Part shown: piece after piece, positions 1 through 12,155 of the stretch
Layout: every line of letters begins with the position of its first letter
Position numbering within the stretch: the stretch's first letter is position 1
DNA from: Phoronis australis
Lineage: Eukaryota > Phoronida > Phoronidae
NCBI GenBank assembly: GCA_002633005.1
Contig: NMRA01000499.1
Span: forward strand, 60,001 to 124,000
Length of the DNA: 64,000 bases
Reading direction: 5' to 3'
The notes under the pieces: model-generated
Databases searched by the model: none
What the model was told of the DNA's origin: nothing
What the model saw: only the letters and a program-made list of their open reading frames with translations
Translations under genes and position numbers: made by a program

Positions 1-64
1 GCCGAAATTCTGGTGTTATTCCTGTGCCCTGGCCCCCTAACTCAAAATCCTGGATCCGCCCCTG
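1..64 (-). mobile_element. 3'-truncated hAT-like MITE (same family as 18003-18159)
   Basis: Read on the minus strand this starts with the terminal motif CAGGGGCGGATCCAGG and continues closely parallel to the element at 18003-18159 for its whole visible length. The other end lies outside the window, so its target-site duplication cannot be checked. Confidence 0.7.
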
Positions 65-1626
65 GATTTGTAGTGTAAGTTCGCGGCAAAGCAGTTTGAT
101 CGAAGTATTTTTAGACATCCTGTTTTTCTTGCATTGTCGTCGCTTGTATTGATTGTTAAACAAAATATATTCTTGCTGATAAATTTAGGAACTCCTGGAA
201 ATTTTTTGCCATATTATTGGAATCCATCAGTGATTTGTGGCTTTATAACCAGGGCTCTTGAGTCACGGATTCGGTGAACGAAATGTAGGCGTGACTTTAA
301 CAGCCGTGCACTCTATAATGCATTTTCTCTAGGAAAGTGGTGACATGGCTTCCTTATCGTGCAAGTGTTGCAATTCTGTGGAACCAAATATCCCAACGAT
401 TAGGCGAAATTCATCCACATTCTCATGAGGCAAATATAGGGAGACAGTTTCAACACACGGTTTTGTAAGGAACGCCACTAGCGTCACCTTGTGACGGTTT
501 TTTTTTGGCACGTGACGAGTCATTTCTAACACGCTGGCGCGTCAGTGATGCTGTCGATGTTCTTAAAAAAACCAATCAGTGTTAAGGTTATACAATGTGT
601 TGACCAAAGCAATGAGATCTTCATGTTTTGACGTGACTGACAATTACAAAGAAAGCATTTGACACAAAGAAAAAATATAAAATATGGCCAGCACTGCGCA
701 TGTCTCGCACAAAAACTACCTACACAATGTCCTGTTTCCACTGAGCAAAACTAGTACATCTTCACTGATTAAGCAGACAGAACCTACAAGGACTCAACAA
801 CTGTTGGCACAGCACTGAGAAAATCATCCAAGGTCACAGACATGAAGTCCTCGTCACTCACAGCGTTGGCCTCGTTTATTTGGATAAATAGTCTTTCGCT
901 TATAACATTTTTGACTGTACATGCGACTCTAACGCAGAAGCCACCGTTGTACTTTTGCAGTGTGCTACACTCCTTAGATGTTAACTTGTCCCTTGTTGGT
1001 CAAATGCAAAGTGGAGGGCTAATAACCTTTTAGGATAGTCAGATGTTGGGTCCGTTGGGACGTGAACTGACTGACATCGAAGCATACATCATTGCTAGTC
1101 AAACCACAACGTCTTATTGGTCGCACAGTATTGAGACGGTAACTTGACACACTTGGGAAGTACCTTTCGAGTCAAGTCTGACGCGCTTCGATGATTCGTA
1201 ACGTTTCAGAAAAGACCCGTCACAAGGTGACACTAAGGGCGTTCCGTAATTTCGAGTTGGCCACGCCTAGCACGTATGCACTGGCGTGGTAGAGAGAAAT
1301 GCCCCTTAGCAGAGCTCGTGTATAGAGAGTTGCCATGACACCGTGCATTCTGAAAAACTCGGGAAAACACAATGTCACGCAAATTTTCGCAGAGATATTG
1401 TTAGCTTATATCCCACTGATCTTGGCTTCGCTGTTCTTATCCTGGCGATAGTGATATTTTGCGATTCATATGAAGCCTAAGAAATGCTAATTAGGTCAAG
1501 CCGAAATCATCAATTTCAAACTTCGGTGGAGAATCTTTTACAACCGGTTTTAAACTCCATCTTCATTTTAGAGGCTACTCATGCAAAATGAGCTGCGTTC
1601 AGCTGAGTTTTTTTACCACATTTCAG
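65..1626. other. Upstream intron or intergenic DNA of gene 1; no exon recognised
   Basis: No ORF here resembles any exon of gene 2. A short inverted repeat is visible: the segment around 470-500 (GTCACCTTGTGACGG core) recurs inverted around 1210-1247, possibly the remains of a MITE. The exon preceding 1627 must lie upstream of the window or is too short to recognise. Confidence 0.4.
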
Positions 1627-1814
1627 CTCCAAGTGTACGTGCGCGCTACAAGCCAAATAGGGATAGGAGTATTGAAGTTGAACTGTATGGTGAGAAAAAC
1701 CCTTCCCCGCTTCTGGAAATGATACATCAGATGTTAGCCATGAATGCTAAAGGAAACGTGACTGTGTTTATTGACAAGTACGGAGACCTGGGGATCATGA
1801 AGAAGCTGATGAAG
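1627..1814 (+). CDS. Gene 1 penultimate exon
   Basis: Encodes a basic start (RARYKP), an acidic segment, then a conserved GNVTVFID-YGDLG stretch. Flanked by TTTCAG and GTAAGT. Same length and phase as gene 2 exon 55187-55374. Confidence 0.8.
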
Positions 1815-4800
1815 GTAAGTTGATGCTGGAAGCCGCCACATTTGATGAGTTTTTGACCAACTCTTACCGCTTTAGAGTTTTTTTTTTTTTTTGGTTATGA
1901 GAAACACAGATAAAGTAGGTCGTCAGTACTGTAGCGACAAAAGCATCACCGACACATGTGATTTCATAAAACAAGAAATACAATAAGACGGCTATGCCGG
2001 TGATATTTATTAAAATGTCCGTACGCTCCTACCGCCTTTCGTCAGTAGCATAGCGCAAGTGAAATAGGTTAGAGAACGAACAAGGGCTAACAATGTACAT
2101 GAAATCAGAAAAAGGATAAATGCTTGCATGGAACATTGGTTCTGCTGTGGCACGATAACTTTTGCGTTTTAAATGCACTCGCGAGACCCACAATCGCCTG
2201 AGTAAAAATTCGACTCAATCACATTAAAAGGCGATATGGTATATGAAGCTTCTCGTTTGGGATGCGCGGTGAAATATAAGTTATGTTGGACCATCTCTAG
2301 GCGTTAGTAAAAGTCGAATTTCGTTACCTTGACATCATTTTTGACTTGAAAATGATTCTTTCACTGTTGTGTTAATGGAGACGCGAACAAAGAAATGCAC
2401 GTGAGCTCGGGAGGGATGCTACACTCTATGAATTTAATTATTTTGTCACGAAGTAACTTTTCATACGCCTGCATATTTATATGTGGGTGCATATTGCAGT
2501 CATCTCTGTCTGGGTGTCCTAAACCCTCACAGGATCTTGATGAGATTTAACAGATGTGTTTCTATGAAGCTGACGACAGATGACCACGAATTTCGGACAT
2601 CTCTGACTACCGGTGTTCCCCTATTGGCAATTTTAATTTTGTACGTTTTCCTCTGTATCTTCAAAGGTCCTCAACGGATTTTTATGCACCCACATATTTA
2701 TATGTGGACGCATTATGCCGTCATCTCTGTCCGTCCGTCCAGCCGTCCGGCGTCCGCTGCTCTATTTCGGAAACAGTTCAACGTATGTTCATGGAATTTT
2801 GCCCACATGTTCCGTTCACGCATGGGACGGAATGAACGAACTTTTGGACGGATCCGACTACCGATGTGCCCCCTGATGGCAATTTTAGTTTTTACGTTCT
2901 GTATCTTCAAAGGTCCTCAACATACTTTCATAAAATTTGGCGTATAGAGATCTATTAAGGAGATGACGCTATCCTTTCGTTTTCGGGTGGATTCGATGTA
3001 GTGTGCGCCACCTGGTGGCCATTTTTACTGTTTTTGGCGTCAGCAGCTCTGTCAACCAAACCACTCTAAGGATGATTGTGAAAATTGCCAAATGCTTTCG
3101 TACTGTGAAGAGGACGGCTGACGATGATTTTCCGACTTCGACTACTGTGGCGCACCCTAGTGGCGGTTTTGTATGCGGCTGTATCTCCTAAACCCTCTGC
3201 AGGATCTTTACTAAATTTAGCAAGTGTATTTATATGAAATTGACAATGGACGACGACGACTTTCGGATGGATCTGACTACCGGTGTTCTCCCTAGTGGCA
3301 ATTTTAGTTTTTTACGTTTACCTCTGTATCTCCAAAGGCCCTGAACTGATTATCATAAAATTTGAAATATAGGCATCTATAGGTGAAATGACACTGTCCT
3401 TCCGTTTTCTGACGAATTAGAAGTGGTCATTTTTGCTGTTTTCAAGACTGTTTTGGCGTTCTTCCATCTATCAATCAAACCAATCTGAGGATGATTTTGA
3501 AAATTGGCGTGTGTGTTCTCAGTGTGAATAGGACAGTTGATGACTACTTCGACTACTGTGTCGCCTCCTAGTGGCAGTTTTGTTTTGTTTTCCGCCCATA
3601 GCTGTATCTTGAAAACTCACTGCAGAATCTTTATGAAACTCAATAAGTGTAGGTAACAACAGACGGCGACGACTTTCAGACGGATGCGACGAACGCTGTG
3701 CCCCCTAGTGTCAATTTCATTTTTTCCGTTTTCCTTTGTTTCGCTGAAGTTCCTAGTAAGATTTTTTTTTGAAATTTCTTAAGTAGCTCTGTATTAAAAA
3801 TGATGACAGGTTCCATATTTAGGATGGTTTTGGCGAATTTTGGGCCAACTAGTGGCCATTTTTATTATGCAAATAAACAACCCCAGTAGCACATCGTTTG
3901 TGGTGCATTCGTGGGCGCATTTCAACGCTCCTCGTTCTTGTCATAAAATTTGGCAGTTGGGCATTTGTTAGTGAGATGACGCTATCCTCTCGTTTTTGGA
4001 TGGATTCGAGGTACTTTAAGCCACTTAGTGGTCATTTTTACTGTTTTCGAGTATTTTCTTTGTTGTCGGTCTCTGCATCAACCAAACCGCTCCAGGGATG
4101 TTTGTGAAAGTTGGCGTCTATGTTCATACTGTGAAGAGGGCGACTGTTAATGATTTTCCGACTACTTCGGTTACTGTGGCGTCTCCTAGAGGTAGTTTTT
4201 TAGTTTTGCGCCCATGGCTGTATCGCCTAAAACCTCTACAGGATCTTTATTAAATTTTGAAAGTGTATTGGTAGGAAGTTGACAACGGACGTCGACGACT
4301 TTCAGACGGATCGGACTACCGGTGTGCCCCACGTGGCAATTTTATTTTTTTTTTACTTTTACCTCTGTATCTTTAAAGGTCCTCTACGGGTTTTCATAAA
4401 ATTTGGCATTAGTGAGGTGACGCTATCTTCCGGTTTCCGGACTGATTCAAGGTATTTTTGCGCCACGTGGTGACCATGTTTACTGTTTTCGAGTCTGTTA
4501 TCGGCGTCTACCCCTCTGTCAACCAAACCACTCTAAGGATGATTGTGGAATTAGTATGCATGTTCCTATTGTGAAGAGGACGGCTGACGATGATTTTCCG
4601 ACTACCTGGTGCCTCATAATGGCAGTTTTGTTTTTTATGCCCATCGCTGTATTTCCTAAACCCTTTGCAGGATTTTTATTAAATTCAGCAAGTGTACTTA
4701 TATGATAACGACAAACACTGTGCCCCTAGTGGCGATTTCATTTTGTCTGTTTTCCTCTTTTTTTGAAGCTGCTTGGCGGGTTTTTATGAAATATGGTAAA

Positions 4801-5779
4801 TATTTTTTTATTGAAACGATGACATGTGGCTGTTTTCGGATGGATTCGACATATTTTGCGCCATATAGTGGTCATTTTTATCGTTTTTAGTCCGTTCAAC
4901 CAAACCACTCCAAGGATGATTATAAAAATTGGCATATATGTTCTTAGTGACGATGATTTTTTGACAACTTCATCTACTGTCAGTGGCACCTCCTAGTGGC
5001 AGTTAATTTTTGCGCCCATAGCAACATCATTTTTTGTTTTCCCCGGTTTCTCAGAAGTTTTTAAACGGATTTCAGTGAAATTTAGTGAATAACTTCTATG
5101 CCATGGACCAGTTTTCTGATGGATTTGACGTTTTTTTGCGCCATCTAGTGGCCATTTTTATGATTCAAATAAACACCCCTAGAAGCACACCGTTTGCGGT
5201 GCATTCGTGGGCGCATTTCAACGCTCCGCGTTGCTCTTGTTTATATTTAATAAATTTTAGTTTTATTTAAAATCAATTTTCACCATTTGTCAATATTGTC
5301 GGTTTCTTTGTCGTAGGCCTTTATTCATAAAAATTGAACGTGATCAGTTCTATATCCAGCAGAGGAGCAAAACAAGAAATGGAGGCCAAACTTTGTTAGA
5401 AATAAAACACCGACGGCACAAACAATATTTTAAAAATCCTTTTCAGATTATGATGACCTACAACACAAAGGTCGACCTGATCAAGGTCTACTTCTCTCCT
5501 TCGCTGTCTAAGATGAAGTCGGTAAACAAAAAAGCATACGAGATCAAAGAAAACATGATCATGAGCTCAATTGTCAACTCTGCTGACATCTGGGCAGGTA
5601 CTGTTTGTCCCAAAAAGGCCCGACCTGCTCTCACGCCGTACGAAGTCGGAGATCCGAAAGACCTAGAAGAGAAGAAATCCAAAACGGTTCTCGCGCAAGA
5701 GGCGAAAGATGTGACACAACGACAAGCCGTTCTGAATTGGGAATTGGAATGGGTTAATAAGAGAATGAATCCAGCTTAA
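1627..5779 (+). CDS. Gene 1, last two exons (3' end of a gene 2 paralogue)
   Basis: Two exons, 1627-1814 (188 nt, begins phase 1 after a pyrimidine-rich TTTCAG acceptor, ends AAG|GTAAGT) and 5447-5779 (starts phase 0, ends TAA). Together they encode about 173 residues. They are clearly homologous to 55187-55374 and 56579-56908: the first exon has identical length and about 52 of 63 residues identical by eye, and the second is one codon longer. The C-terminal exon has a lysine-rich, probably helical tail and conserved GTVCPKKARPALTPYE and NWExEWVNKR stretches. I do not recognise the domain. Upstream exons are outside the window, so the start is unknown. An in-frame ATG at 1581 exists only in this copy; the gene 2 copy has stops there, supporting the splice acceptor. 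The 3.6 kb intron is filled by the CCTAGTGG repeat array. Confidence 0.75.
3005..3018 (-). promoter_or_regulatory. CTCF-like motif within repeat array
   Basis: The minus strand reads CCACCAGGTGGCGC, matching all 14 positions of the consensus CCASYAGRKGGCRS known for animal CTCF. Whether CTCF binds here is not shown by sequence alone. Confidence 0.45.
5138..5151 (-). promoter_or_regulatory. CTCF-like motif within repeat array
   Basis: The minus strand reads CCACTAGATGGCGC, a 14/14 match to CCASYAGRKGGCRS. It is about 300 bp upstream of the last exon of gene 1. Confidence 0.45.
5447..5779 (+). CDS. Gene 1 terminal exon
   Basis: 110 residues then TAA. Acceptor CTTTTCAG. Closely parallels 56579-56908, with most differences conservative. 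A lysine/glutamate-rich C-terminus ends in a conserved NWE-EWVNKR motif, suggesting a helix or coiled coil. Confidence 0.8.
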   Translation: MMMTYNTKVDLIKVYFSPSLSKMKSVNKKAYEIKENMIMSSIVNSADIWAGTVCPKKARPALTPYEVGDPKDLEEKKSKTVLAQEAKDVTQRQAVLNWELEWVNKRMNPA

Positions 5780-6112
5780 TCTCCATTTCTCTCGTGTAAA
5801 CGCACTGTGTCTCACTTACGTTTTAACTTTGTCAAGTTTTCACTAACACAGGCTCTTACTAAAAGGAAATGAATCATTTCTGAAACTCTTGGCTATTATA
5901 ACTGCATGGGCCAATATGACATGATTGATTTTGTTCGTGTAAGTGTTTTTGAAGTATCTATTATGCGCATACCTATTAAATGTTCTTGCACTTTTTAAAG
6001 TATACGATTATGCCCGGCCTTTAAATCAAAGCCCATCTAGACATGCACTGAGGTGGTCAGGCCTGCAACCAGCTAGGGAAAAGGGGATGCAATATATTTG
6101 ATTAATAAACCT
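5780..6112 (+). promoter_or_regulatory. Probable 3' UTR of gene 1 with poly(A) signals
   Basis: ATTAAA lies at 5975-5980 and AATAAA at 6104-6109, both downstream of the stop; the latter is followed by a T-rich stretch. Either could be the cleavage signal. Confidence 0.4.
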
Positions 6113-7297
6113 TTTGCTTGCTCTTCAGCAGCCTCACCCGATCAGCAGGTTTCCCAAGTCGTAATCGATCATCTGTCCTTCATCACCTACTCCACTCTCT
6201 CTGTTCGGTTCCTTCACTTCTACTCGTTTCGTTAAGATACAGACTCAGTTAAACCAGTTAGAAACAAATTGATATGACTCACACGACAATATATGTCGAT
6301 TGGCAAATCTCAAATACCGGTGAATGTTGGGTTTTCATCCTTTGGACATCCGCCTGGCTGCAGGCCTGATGCTGTTGGAATACTTGCAAATTCTGTTTTT
6401 GTTTTGTAATCCAGGCTGCACAGCGCTAACTACTGCAAAAGTTCTCCATTTTGGGACAGCGAAAATTGGTGATTTTGGTCAAGACAGGAACTCATACCAA
6501 AATTTATAAATACGCAGTATTGGTCGTTCTCTAAATTCAAGAATCACAAGAAAAGCGAATTTTGCAATAGCTGCTATTTTCGACGATTTTATCTCAGACT
6601 TTTTGGATACAAAATACAATTTCCAATATTTGAGAAATATGATGAATGCCAACATTACCAATATTTAGAATGAAGAAAATTCAATGTTGGCTTGAATTTC
6701 AGTGTCCCAAATGTTAAAGACTGTCCCACACTCGGGAATTTTACCATAAGTCAAGCCAAAATTGGAAACTTTAAACTGGAATAAGTTAGCGGCAGTGAAG
6801 CCTCCCGTACAACATGTTCGTGCACGTATTTCATAGAATAGACAATAAAATGATACCTACCTACACCATTTTTATATGAAACCTTGTGTGTACACCAATG
6901 CAATGGGTGGGTATCCAAATACGATACATTGTAGTATGATGATCAATGCAATGGTTGGTTGTCCTAATTGCACATCAGTATACCAACGCGCCCCCTGGGA
7001 GCAACACTTGAAGAAAAGGGCGTATCGTCGCCGTTTTGTTTTTACGGGCGTAGACAAGGGGTAGAACCGGTGATTTAAGATGAACACAAAAAACGACAAG
7101 AGTGGTGGGTTACACCCAAAAGTAAAATATCTAGGATGTTGTTTGATTGGTACTAAAGAAACACATAAGGTCAACGTACAGTACAGGGGAGTAGCTACGT
7201 GCAAAACAAAAAGAAACAACGAGCGCTTCCCCGAGATGATTCGGGGAAAATAAGTATGCAGTGGCAGAGGATGTCATCATGGTGGCTCGACCAAAAA
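6113..7297. other. Intergenic DNA, nothing recognised
   Basis: AT-rich sequence between gene 1 and the foldback element. Short ORFs show no homology to the window's genes and no recognisable domain. Confidence 0.4.
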
Positions 7298-8015
7298 TAT
7301 ACGCAATGCCAGACCCTAGATGACGCGGATGACAATAACTATCAACAAGACTGTTGAATTGACGGACAAGTAGCGACCTAAGTACACAGGTGTGAGCATT
7401 CTAACAGCACACTTTTGGAGCCATGAGCATAAACGATCATACTGAACGGTCGTCCAAAATAGCATACAGCAGTGGACGCGGTACTAATACAACAACGACC
7501 GGACTACTATAAAGATGCACAAATAAAAAACAACACTAAAGCAATTATAAACAACTGCCAATACTTAGTATGAATTAATTCGAAAAATGACATTTCCTAC
7601 TCAACATCCCTTGTGTTCATTGGAACGACAACTTGGTAAATCCTTGACATTTTGTGCTAACGGAAGCGTCGAGTTGTTGATGTTATTGTCTGTCAATTTC
7701 CATAATAATCCTTATTGCGCGTTCGGCAAATAAAAGAGGCAGGCGATAAAGGTTAATCTTTGTAAAACCTAAAACGCCTACAATTTCCAGTGCACAACGC
7801 TTCAAAACAGGATATTTCAACTTATTGGGGACAAATAAAACAACAAGAATAATATATGTTTTAAGTTGTATTGGGAATTTCCGGGTCACAGCTCTACAAA
7901 TAAATATTTCACAGAATGAACCAGGTGGGTTCCTTAATTACAAGAGATAACACACAGATTTCCGATACCCAATGTGTAATTGAGTATCGGATACTAAGTG
8001 GCACATGTTAGCATT

Positions 8016-8175
8016 GTACCAAATGGGTACATAATACCAAATGGGTATTGGCCGATTGCCTACCAACTGAGTCTAGCAAAACGGCAAATTTAGTAACAAG
8101 TACCAAGTGGGTACAAACTGCCAAATGGGCAAATATCATATAAAGTACCAAGTGGGTACACCAAACAGCCAACTG
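8016..8175. repeat. Short tandem ACCAAGTGGGTAC / GCCAAATGGGC repeats
   Basis: A near-palindromic TACCAAGTGGGTA-type 13-mer recurs several times about 20-50 bp apart, alternating with a GCCAAaTGGGC variant. Confidence 0.6.
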
Positions 8176-8779
8176 GGCTATAAAAACCTGCAAAGCAGCT
8201 TCCGGACAAGCTGAGTGAGCAGACCAGCCGGAGTGATAAAAAGAGATATTGTAAGGAACGTGGTGTTGTGGCTCAGTATGTGCCACATGGGCAGGGTTGT
8301 TCATGGATGAACAATCCTGTCCACCGCCACAACCCGCGTGGGGGCCGTGACCCTGGTAAAGGAGTGGAAGGGGATGGGGAAAAAGGTAGTCGCAACCAAT
8401 GAGAGATGGACCGATGCCATTCCCAGGTATAAAATTGTCTAATTAGGAAAACTTACGAGTGAATGTACTGTTGCTTGAGGCTGGGCCAACAGGAAGCTGG
8501 AGAGAAAGAACAAACAGCGCTGCCATCGGACTTGGTAGGAACAAACTATGAGTTGGATATGAAGGATGAAGGGCTGTATAATAGTATTTGCCCAAATAAT
8601 AGGATTTATGTCAGAGTGCCATAAATCTCATTGTTTTGAATTGTTCTACAGAAAGGACAGTTTGTATCCACAAATACAAGACCAACACATGGACAAAGGT
8701 AATATCGAAATTCTTCGTATGTTTTAGTGCTATGGAGTTAAGCGAGACACTGCCTGGCTTTTCACACGCGTTGCTTTAG

Positions 8780-9320
8780 AAAGAATCAAATTTATTTGTC
8801 GTTAGAACTGTGAAGTCTCACTTGTGAGGTTCGCGTTCGAATCCTACGATCAGCGCACTAACTGTATTTCGACTGCTTGTGGTCGCTCTAACATGAGTGC
8901 TTGTAAAGGAGCGAAAAAATATTTATCTGGACACACAAACTTAATCACTACACTGACTGGGATTTGATTACTTTGTCACAGTATATCGTGACAAATCCTA
9001 GTATGGTAATCCATTCGCCTCGAATTTCTGCGTCAAAGACGACGGATGGAAAAAACTTCTTCATAATTGGCCATTCTGTAATTCAAAGAATAAACTTTGT
9101 CATGTAAAGTTTGTCAGGTTACGATATACTGTTTCAAAGTAATCAAATTCCAGTTTTTGTAGCAATTAAGTGCGTGTCCATATAAATATATATTTTTTCA
9201 CTCACACACCGAACGAGCACAAAGATTCGAGAAAGAATTAGTGCAGTGATTGAAGAATTCGAGCGCGGACCAAATGAGAGTTCACCTTTCTAAAGACAAA
9301 TTTCATTATCTGTAAATTTT
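8780..9320. mobile_element. Nested inverted repeat inside the foldback
   Basis: The TGGACACACAAACTTAAT side (from 8929) is answered by ATTAAGTGCGTGTCCA (ending about 9181), and similarity extends outward to about 8780 and 9320. Its centre near 9055 differs from that of the outer foldback, so this is a separate insertion or an asymmetric interior. Confidence 0.55.
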
Positions 9321-10003
9321 CAGTGATAAAACGTGTAAAGCAGGAAAGTAGCAGGCCAAAACCCATAGGTCTAAAACACATGAAGAAATTCAATATTTCA
9401 TTTGTACACGTGTTACCTTGTAATTAATTATTGCAATCTGACCTGTCTCTCAATCGAGCGAGCTGAAAGAAAAAAATCAAACAATCCTGCAATTCAAAAC
9501 AAGTTGAAATCGACTTATATTAAGCACTATGCGCTGGAGGTAGTAGGCATTTTTGGTTTTGTAGGAATTAGTTATTGCCGCCCGCCTTTTTGTCTGCCTA
9601 ACGCCCAATAAGGATCACTAGGAAAATTGACAAACATCAAAAACTCGAACCTTTCGATATCACAAAACATCAATGACTTACCTTTTAAAAAATGTCGTTC
9701 AAATGAGCTCATTTTCCCCATTAATACACATTAATTGCTGGCAGCTGCTAAAAATTACATTTAGTGTTGTTTTCTATTTGAGCATGTTTATAATAGCCCG
9801 GTTCGTGTTGTGTTAGAACTGCGTACACTGCAGTTTGCTATGTTGGACGACCGTTCAATATAACCGTTTATGCTATGACCGATGTACTGTTCGAATGCTC
9901 ACTCTTTTGTACTTGCTACTTTGGTCGCTCCTTTCCCGTTAATTCAACGGTCCTCATGATAGTTACGCGCCATCTAGCGTCACCTAGGGTGTTTGCGTAA
10001 CGT

Positions 10004-11309
10004 GGTTGTTTTTAAATTACTTCTATTTGTACAATTTGCCATGAATTTCTTACTGAGATATTTCACTCTGTTACAGAAACAAGATGAAATTATTTTGAGC
10101 CAACTTATAGGGCTATCGGTCTTTTCACTGCGGTGATATTGAAAGTTAAAATTTGGAAATGTAATTTTGACCTCTGATTTGAATTTTACAGTGCTTGAAT
10201 AATTTGAACAAAAAGGTCTCAAATATTTCCAGACCAGTTGATGATACCCTAAGGTTAGTCCGTTATTTATTTTACGGTTTCGGTTTATCGATTTCTGTGA
10301 AACTACTTTTAAAAGTATTTCACCCGACATAAGACCTAGTGTTTGCTCATTGAATTCTTGATCTGAGACAGTATCCTTTGGGTTCGGATTGATATGGAAA
10401 ACTGTGCGCAATAGACTTGGGTACGGTCCCGTCGCAGTAAAACAAGACTAACACTTATAATGGTCATTCAGTTGAAAGATTGGAAAACCGGTTATGTTCA
10501 ATGATGTCCGTTAAAAGTGTCGCTTCTTGATTCTTTTTCCAAATGACGGAGATTCAGTTATTTTACTGCACCAGTATATGAATTCATTTACACCATGAAC
10601 ACAAACTGAACGGACGACGTTGCATTTCTAAAGGTTTTGACGACTGAAATAATTTGATTGGGAATGTTTGCACTCGTTCTCACTTCTCATACGATCTATG
10701 TAATTTAAGCGCCAGTTCCTAAGTACGTCTAGTAAAAACTGTAGATGAAGCATGCAGCAGACGTTTTAAGAACTTAGGCCACCTTGAACCAAAATGCCTT
10801 AAGCCATCAAAGTGTCAATGCTGGCATTCAATGCGGCTGATGTCGAGGGCATACAATGTAACTTGTAGTGGAAATAAAACCCACCAGGCGAAATCCTCTC
10901 GGGAATAAAATGTGCGCCCCCTTTTGTTAGAAATTTTACTTATGAGCGATTAGCAGCGTTCTTTATCGCTTGAAGTGAAAAGTATATGCAATTGTCGGCA
11001 TTCCGCGACCCTACTGAAGCAATGCAAAGTTGCCTCGGAAACACGACAATTTCCAGTCAATGTGTTCATCTCTTATAAAGTTTTTTGCCATTGTCAAATA
11101 ATGAATAGGATATACCTGAGAGTAATAAGTTCATCGTGGTCCTTTGATTCATGCACATTATAACGTTCCAGAGATGTTCAACTGGCAGCACGGTAGTTGT
11201 AACCCGGGTATTTGATCCAAAAATCAAGGATAGGCCCATAATCACATCTACTGATGAGTAATGGATTCTTGAACTCAACAGCGAAATTGCTTATGTTCCT
11301 TTCATTAAA
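10004..11309. other. Intergenic DNA, nothing recognised
   Basis: A 143-codon minus-strand ORF (9980-10411) starts within the arm of the foldback and has no recognisable domain. No splice-supported exon is seen. Confidence 0.35.
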
Positions 11310-11852
11310 GAGGCATGGAACGCGAAAGCTCGTCAAAATATCTTTTAAACAATTTCTGTCGAAAGTAACATCTCGTAACGTCTAGTACAGAGTAATTCAG
11401 TTTCCCCGTGAGGAAATTTCCAGAAAAAAATCACAAAATTCACGATTATTGAAATACGCGCGAAGGAAAAACTCTGCGGTTACCATCTATGATAAAAGCG
11501 CGCATGCTCTCACAGTCCGTTGCTTGAAGTCGCTTGAGGTCAAAGGTCCCATTTTCCACATTAGGGAAATGTGCTACTTATGTTATGTTTTGGTATACCA
11601 AATAAGAAGACGTGCTTTGCCTTGTGGGAGAAAAATCGACGAAGCGGCGAGCAGGGACGGGTCGTTTTTTTTGCGGAAATTTGAAACTCAAAGAAAATGC
11701 TATGATATCAACAAAAATTACAAATATATACGGACAAATTTTAAAAATATCTGGTAAACAGGTTGAATTCTGTTTCAGTGGCAGAGAACCATTTTCAATA
11801 TTGCAATTTAGTCTGTTTATCGCGTTCCAGGCCTCCTTAAAACTAAGATAAT
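11310..11852 (+). repeat. Dispersed repeat R1, copy A
   Basis: Co-linear with 57510-58300: shared landmarks are GAACGCGAAAGCT, GCGCATGC-CTCACAGTC, GGGAAATGTGCTACTT, GACGTGCTTTGCCT, ATCGACGAAG and TTTCAGTGGCAGAGAACCA. A fragment of its start recurs at about 15170-15215. One copy lies in each intergenic interval, upstream of gene 2 and of gene 3. Confidence 0.7.
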
Positions 11853-11921
11853 GCAACATAATTATGTGAATCCTAAGTACTTTAGGTATCATAGCCGGTA
11901 TCAGTCGGCTGGTTAAGAATA

Positions 11922-12017
11922 CAGGTGTCCATAGCTTCTGATAGTCACCAATACTAAGTCTTATAAAATAGACATAAATGTAGTGTATTGGTGACTATCA
12001 GAAGCTAAGGGCACCTG
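11922..12017. repeat. Hairpin with about 30-bp arms
   Basis: AGCTTCTGATAGTCACCAAT on the left is exactly mirrored by ATTGGTGACTATCAGAAGCT on the right, flanked by CAGGTG/CACCTG. Probably a small MITE. Confidence 0.75.
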
Positions 12018-12117
12018 GGCTTAAGACGTCAATTAGGCTATCTACAACGTGGCAGGTGCTTGACAGAAATCCCAAGCAGGTGCTGATAATGGGTTATGGG
12101 CTTATGTTTTAACATAA

Positions 12118-12155
12118 TTTGACGTTAGTGACTTTAAAAAGTCGCTAACGTCAAA
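12118..12155. repeat. Short hairpin, 18-bp arms
   Basis: TTTGACGTTAGTGACTTT pairs with AAAGTCGCTAACGTCAAA with one mismatch. No T-run follows; a transposon footprint is more likely than a functional terminator. Confidence 0.65.

Larger units (their letters stand above)
2462..5240 (+). repeat. Diverged tandem array, CCTAGTGG-core repeat family
   Basis: About 400-420 bp higher-order units, each built of about three 135-bp subunits carrying a CCTAGTGGC-like core followed by a T-rich stretch and phrases such as ATAAAATTTGGC and GGATGATT. The array opens with a CACATATTTATATGTGG palindrome (near 2475 and 2692) and has end-like segments at about 3869-3945 and 5167-5240 (AAATAAACA...GTGCATTCGTGGGCGCATTTC). 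The same family occurs at 22150-23260, 29672-30895 and 51740-52325. ORFs through it are not shared between copies. Confidence 0.8.
1815..5446. other. Intron of gene 1, mostly repeat array
   Basis: Phase-0 intron. A T-run lies near 1876-1891. From about 2462 to 5240 it is filled by the dispersed array described separately. Confidence 0.7.
7298..10003. mobile_element. Large foldback element with about 600-bp inverted arms
   Basis: About 7298-7915 recurs inverted at about 9380-10003. Matching landmarks include GAACGGTCGTCCA on the left against TGGACGACCGTTC on the right, and the CTGGARRTWGTAGGC stretch. Outer ends share a degenerate CCCTAG-TGACGC motif. The interior carries a second, nested inverted repeat (about 8780-9320) and a short tandem segment (8016-8175). 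No transposase ORF is visible, so it is non-autonomous or degenerate. Confidence 0.65.

Noticed and set aside
2483-2947. 154-codon ORF
   Set aside because: Lies wholly in the CCTAGTGG repeat array; the reading frame is not kept in the other array copies.
9980-10411. 143-codon minus-strand ORF
   Set aside because: It starts in the arm of the foldback element, has no recognisable domain and biased AT-driven composition.
12118-12155. Intrinsic terminator
   Set aside because: Hairpin without a following T-run, in eukaryotic intergenic DNA.
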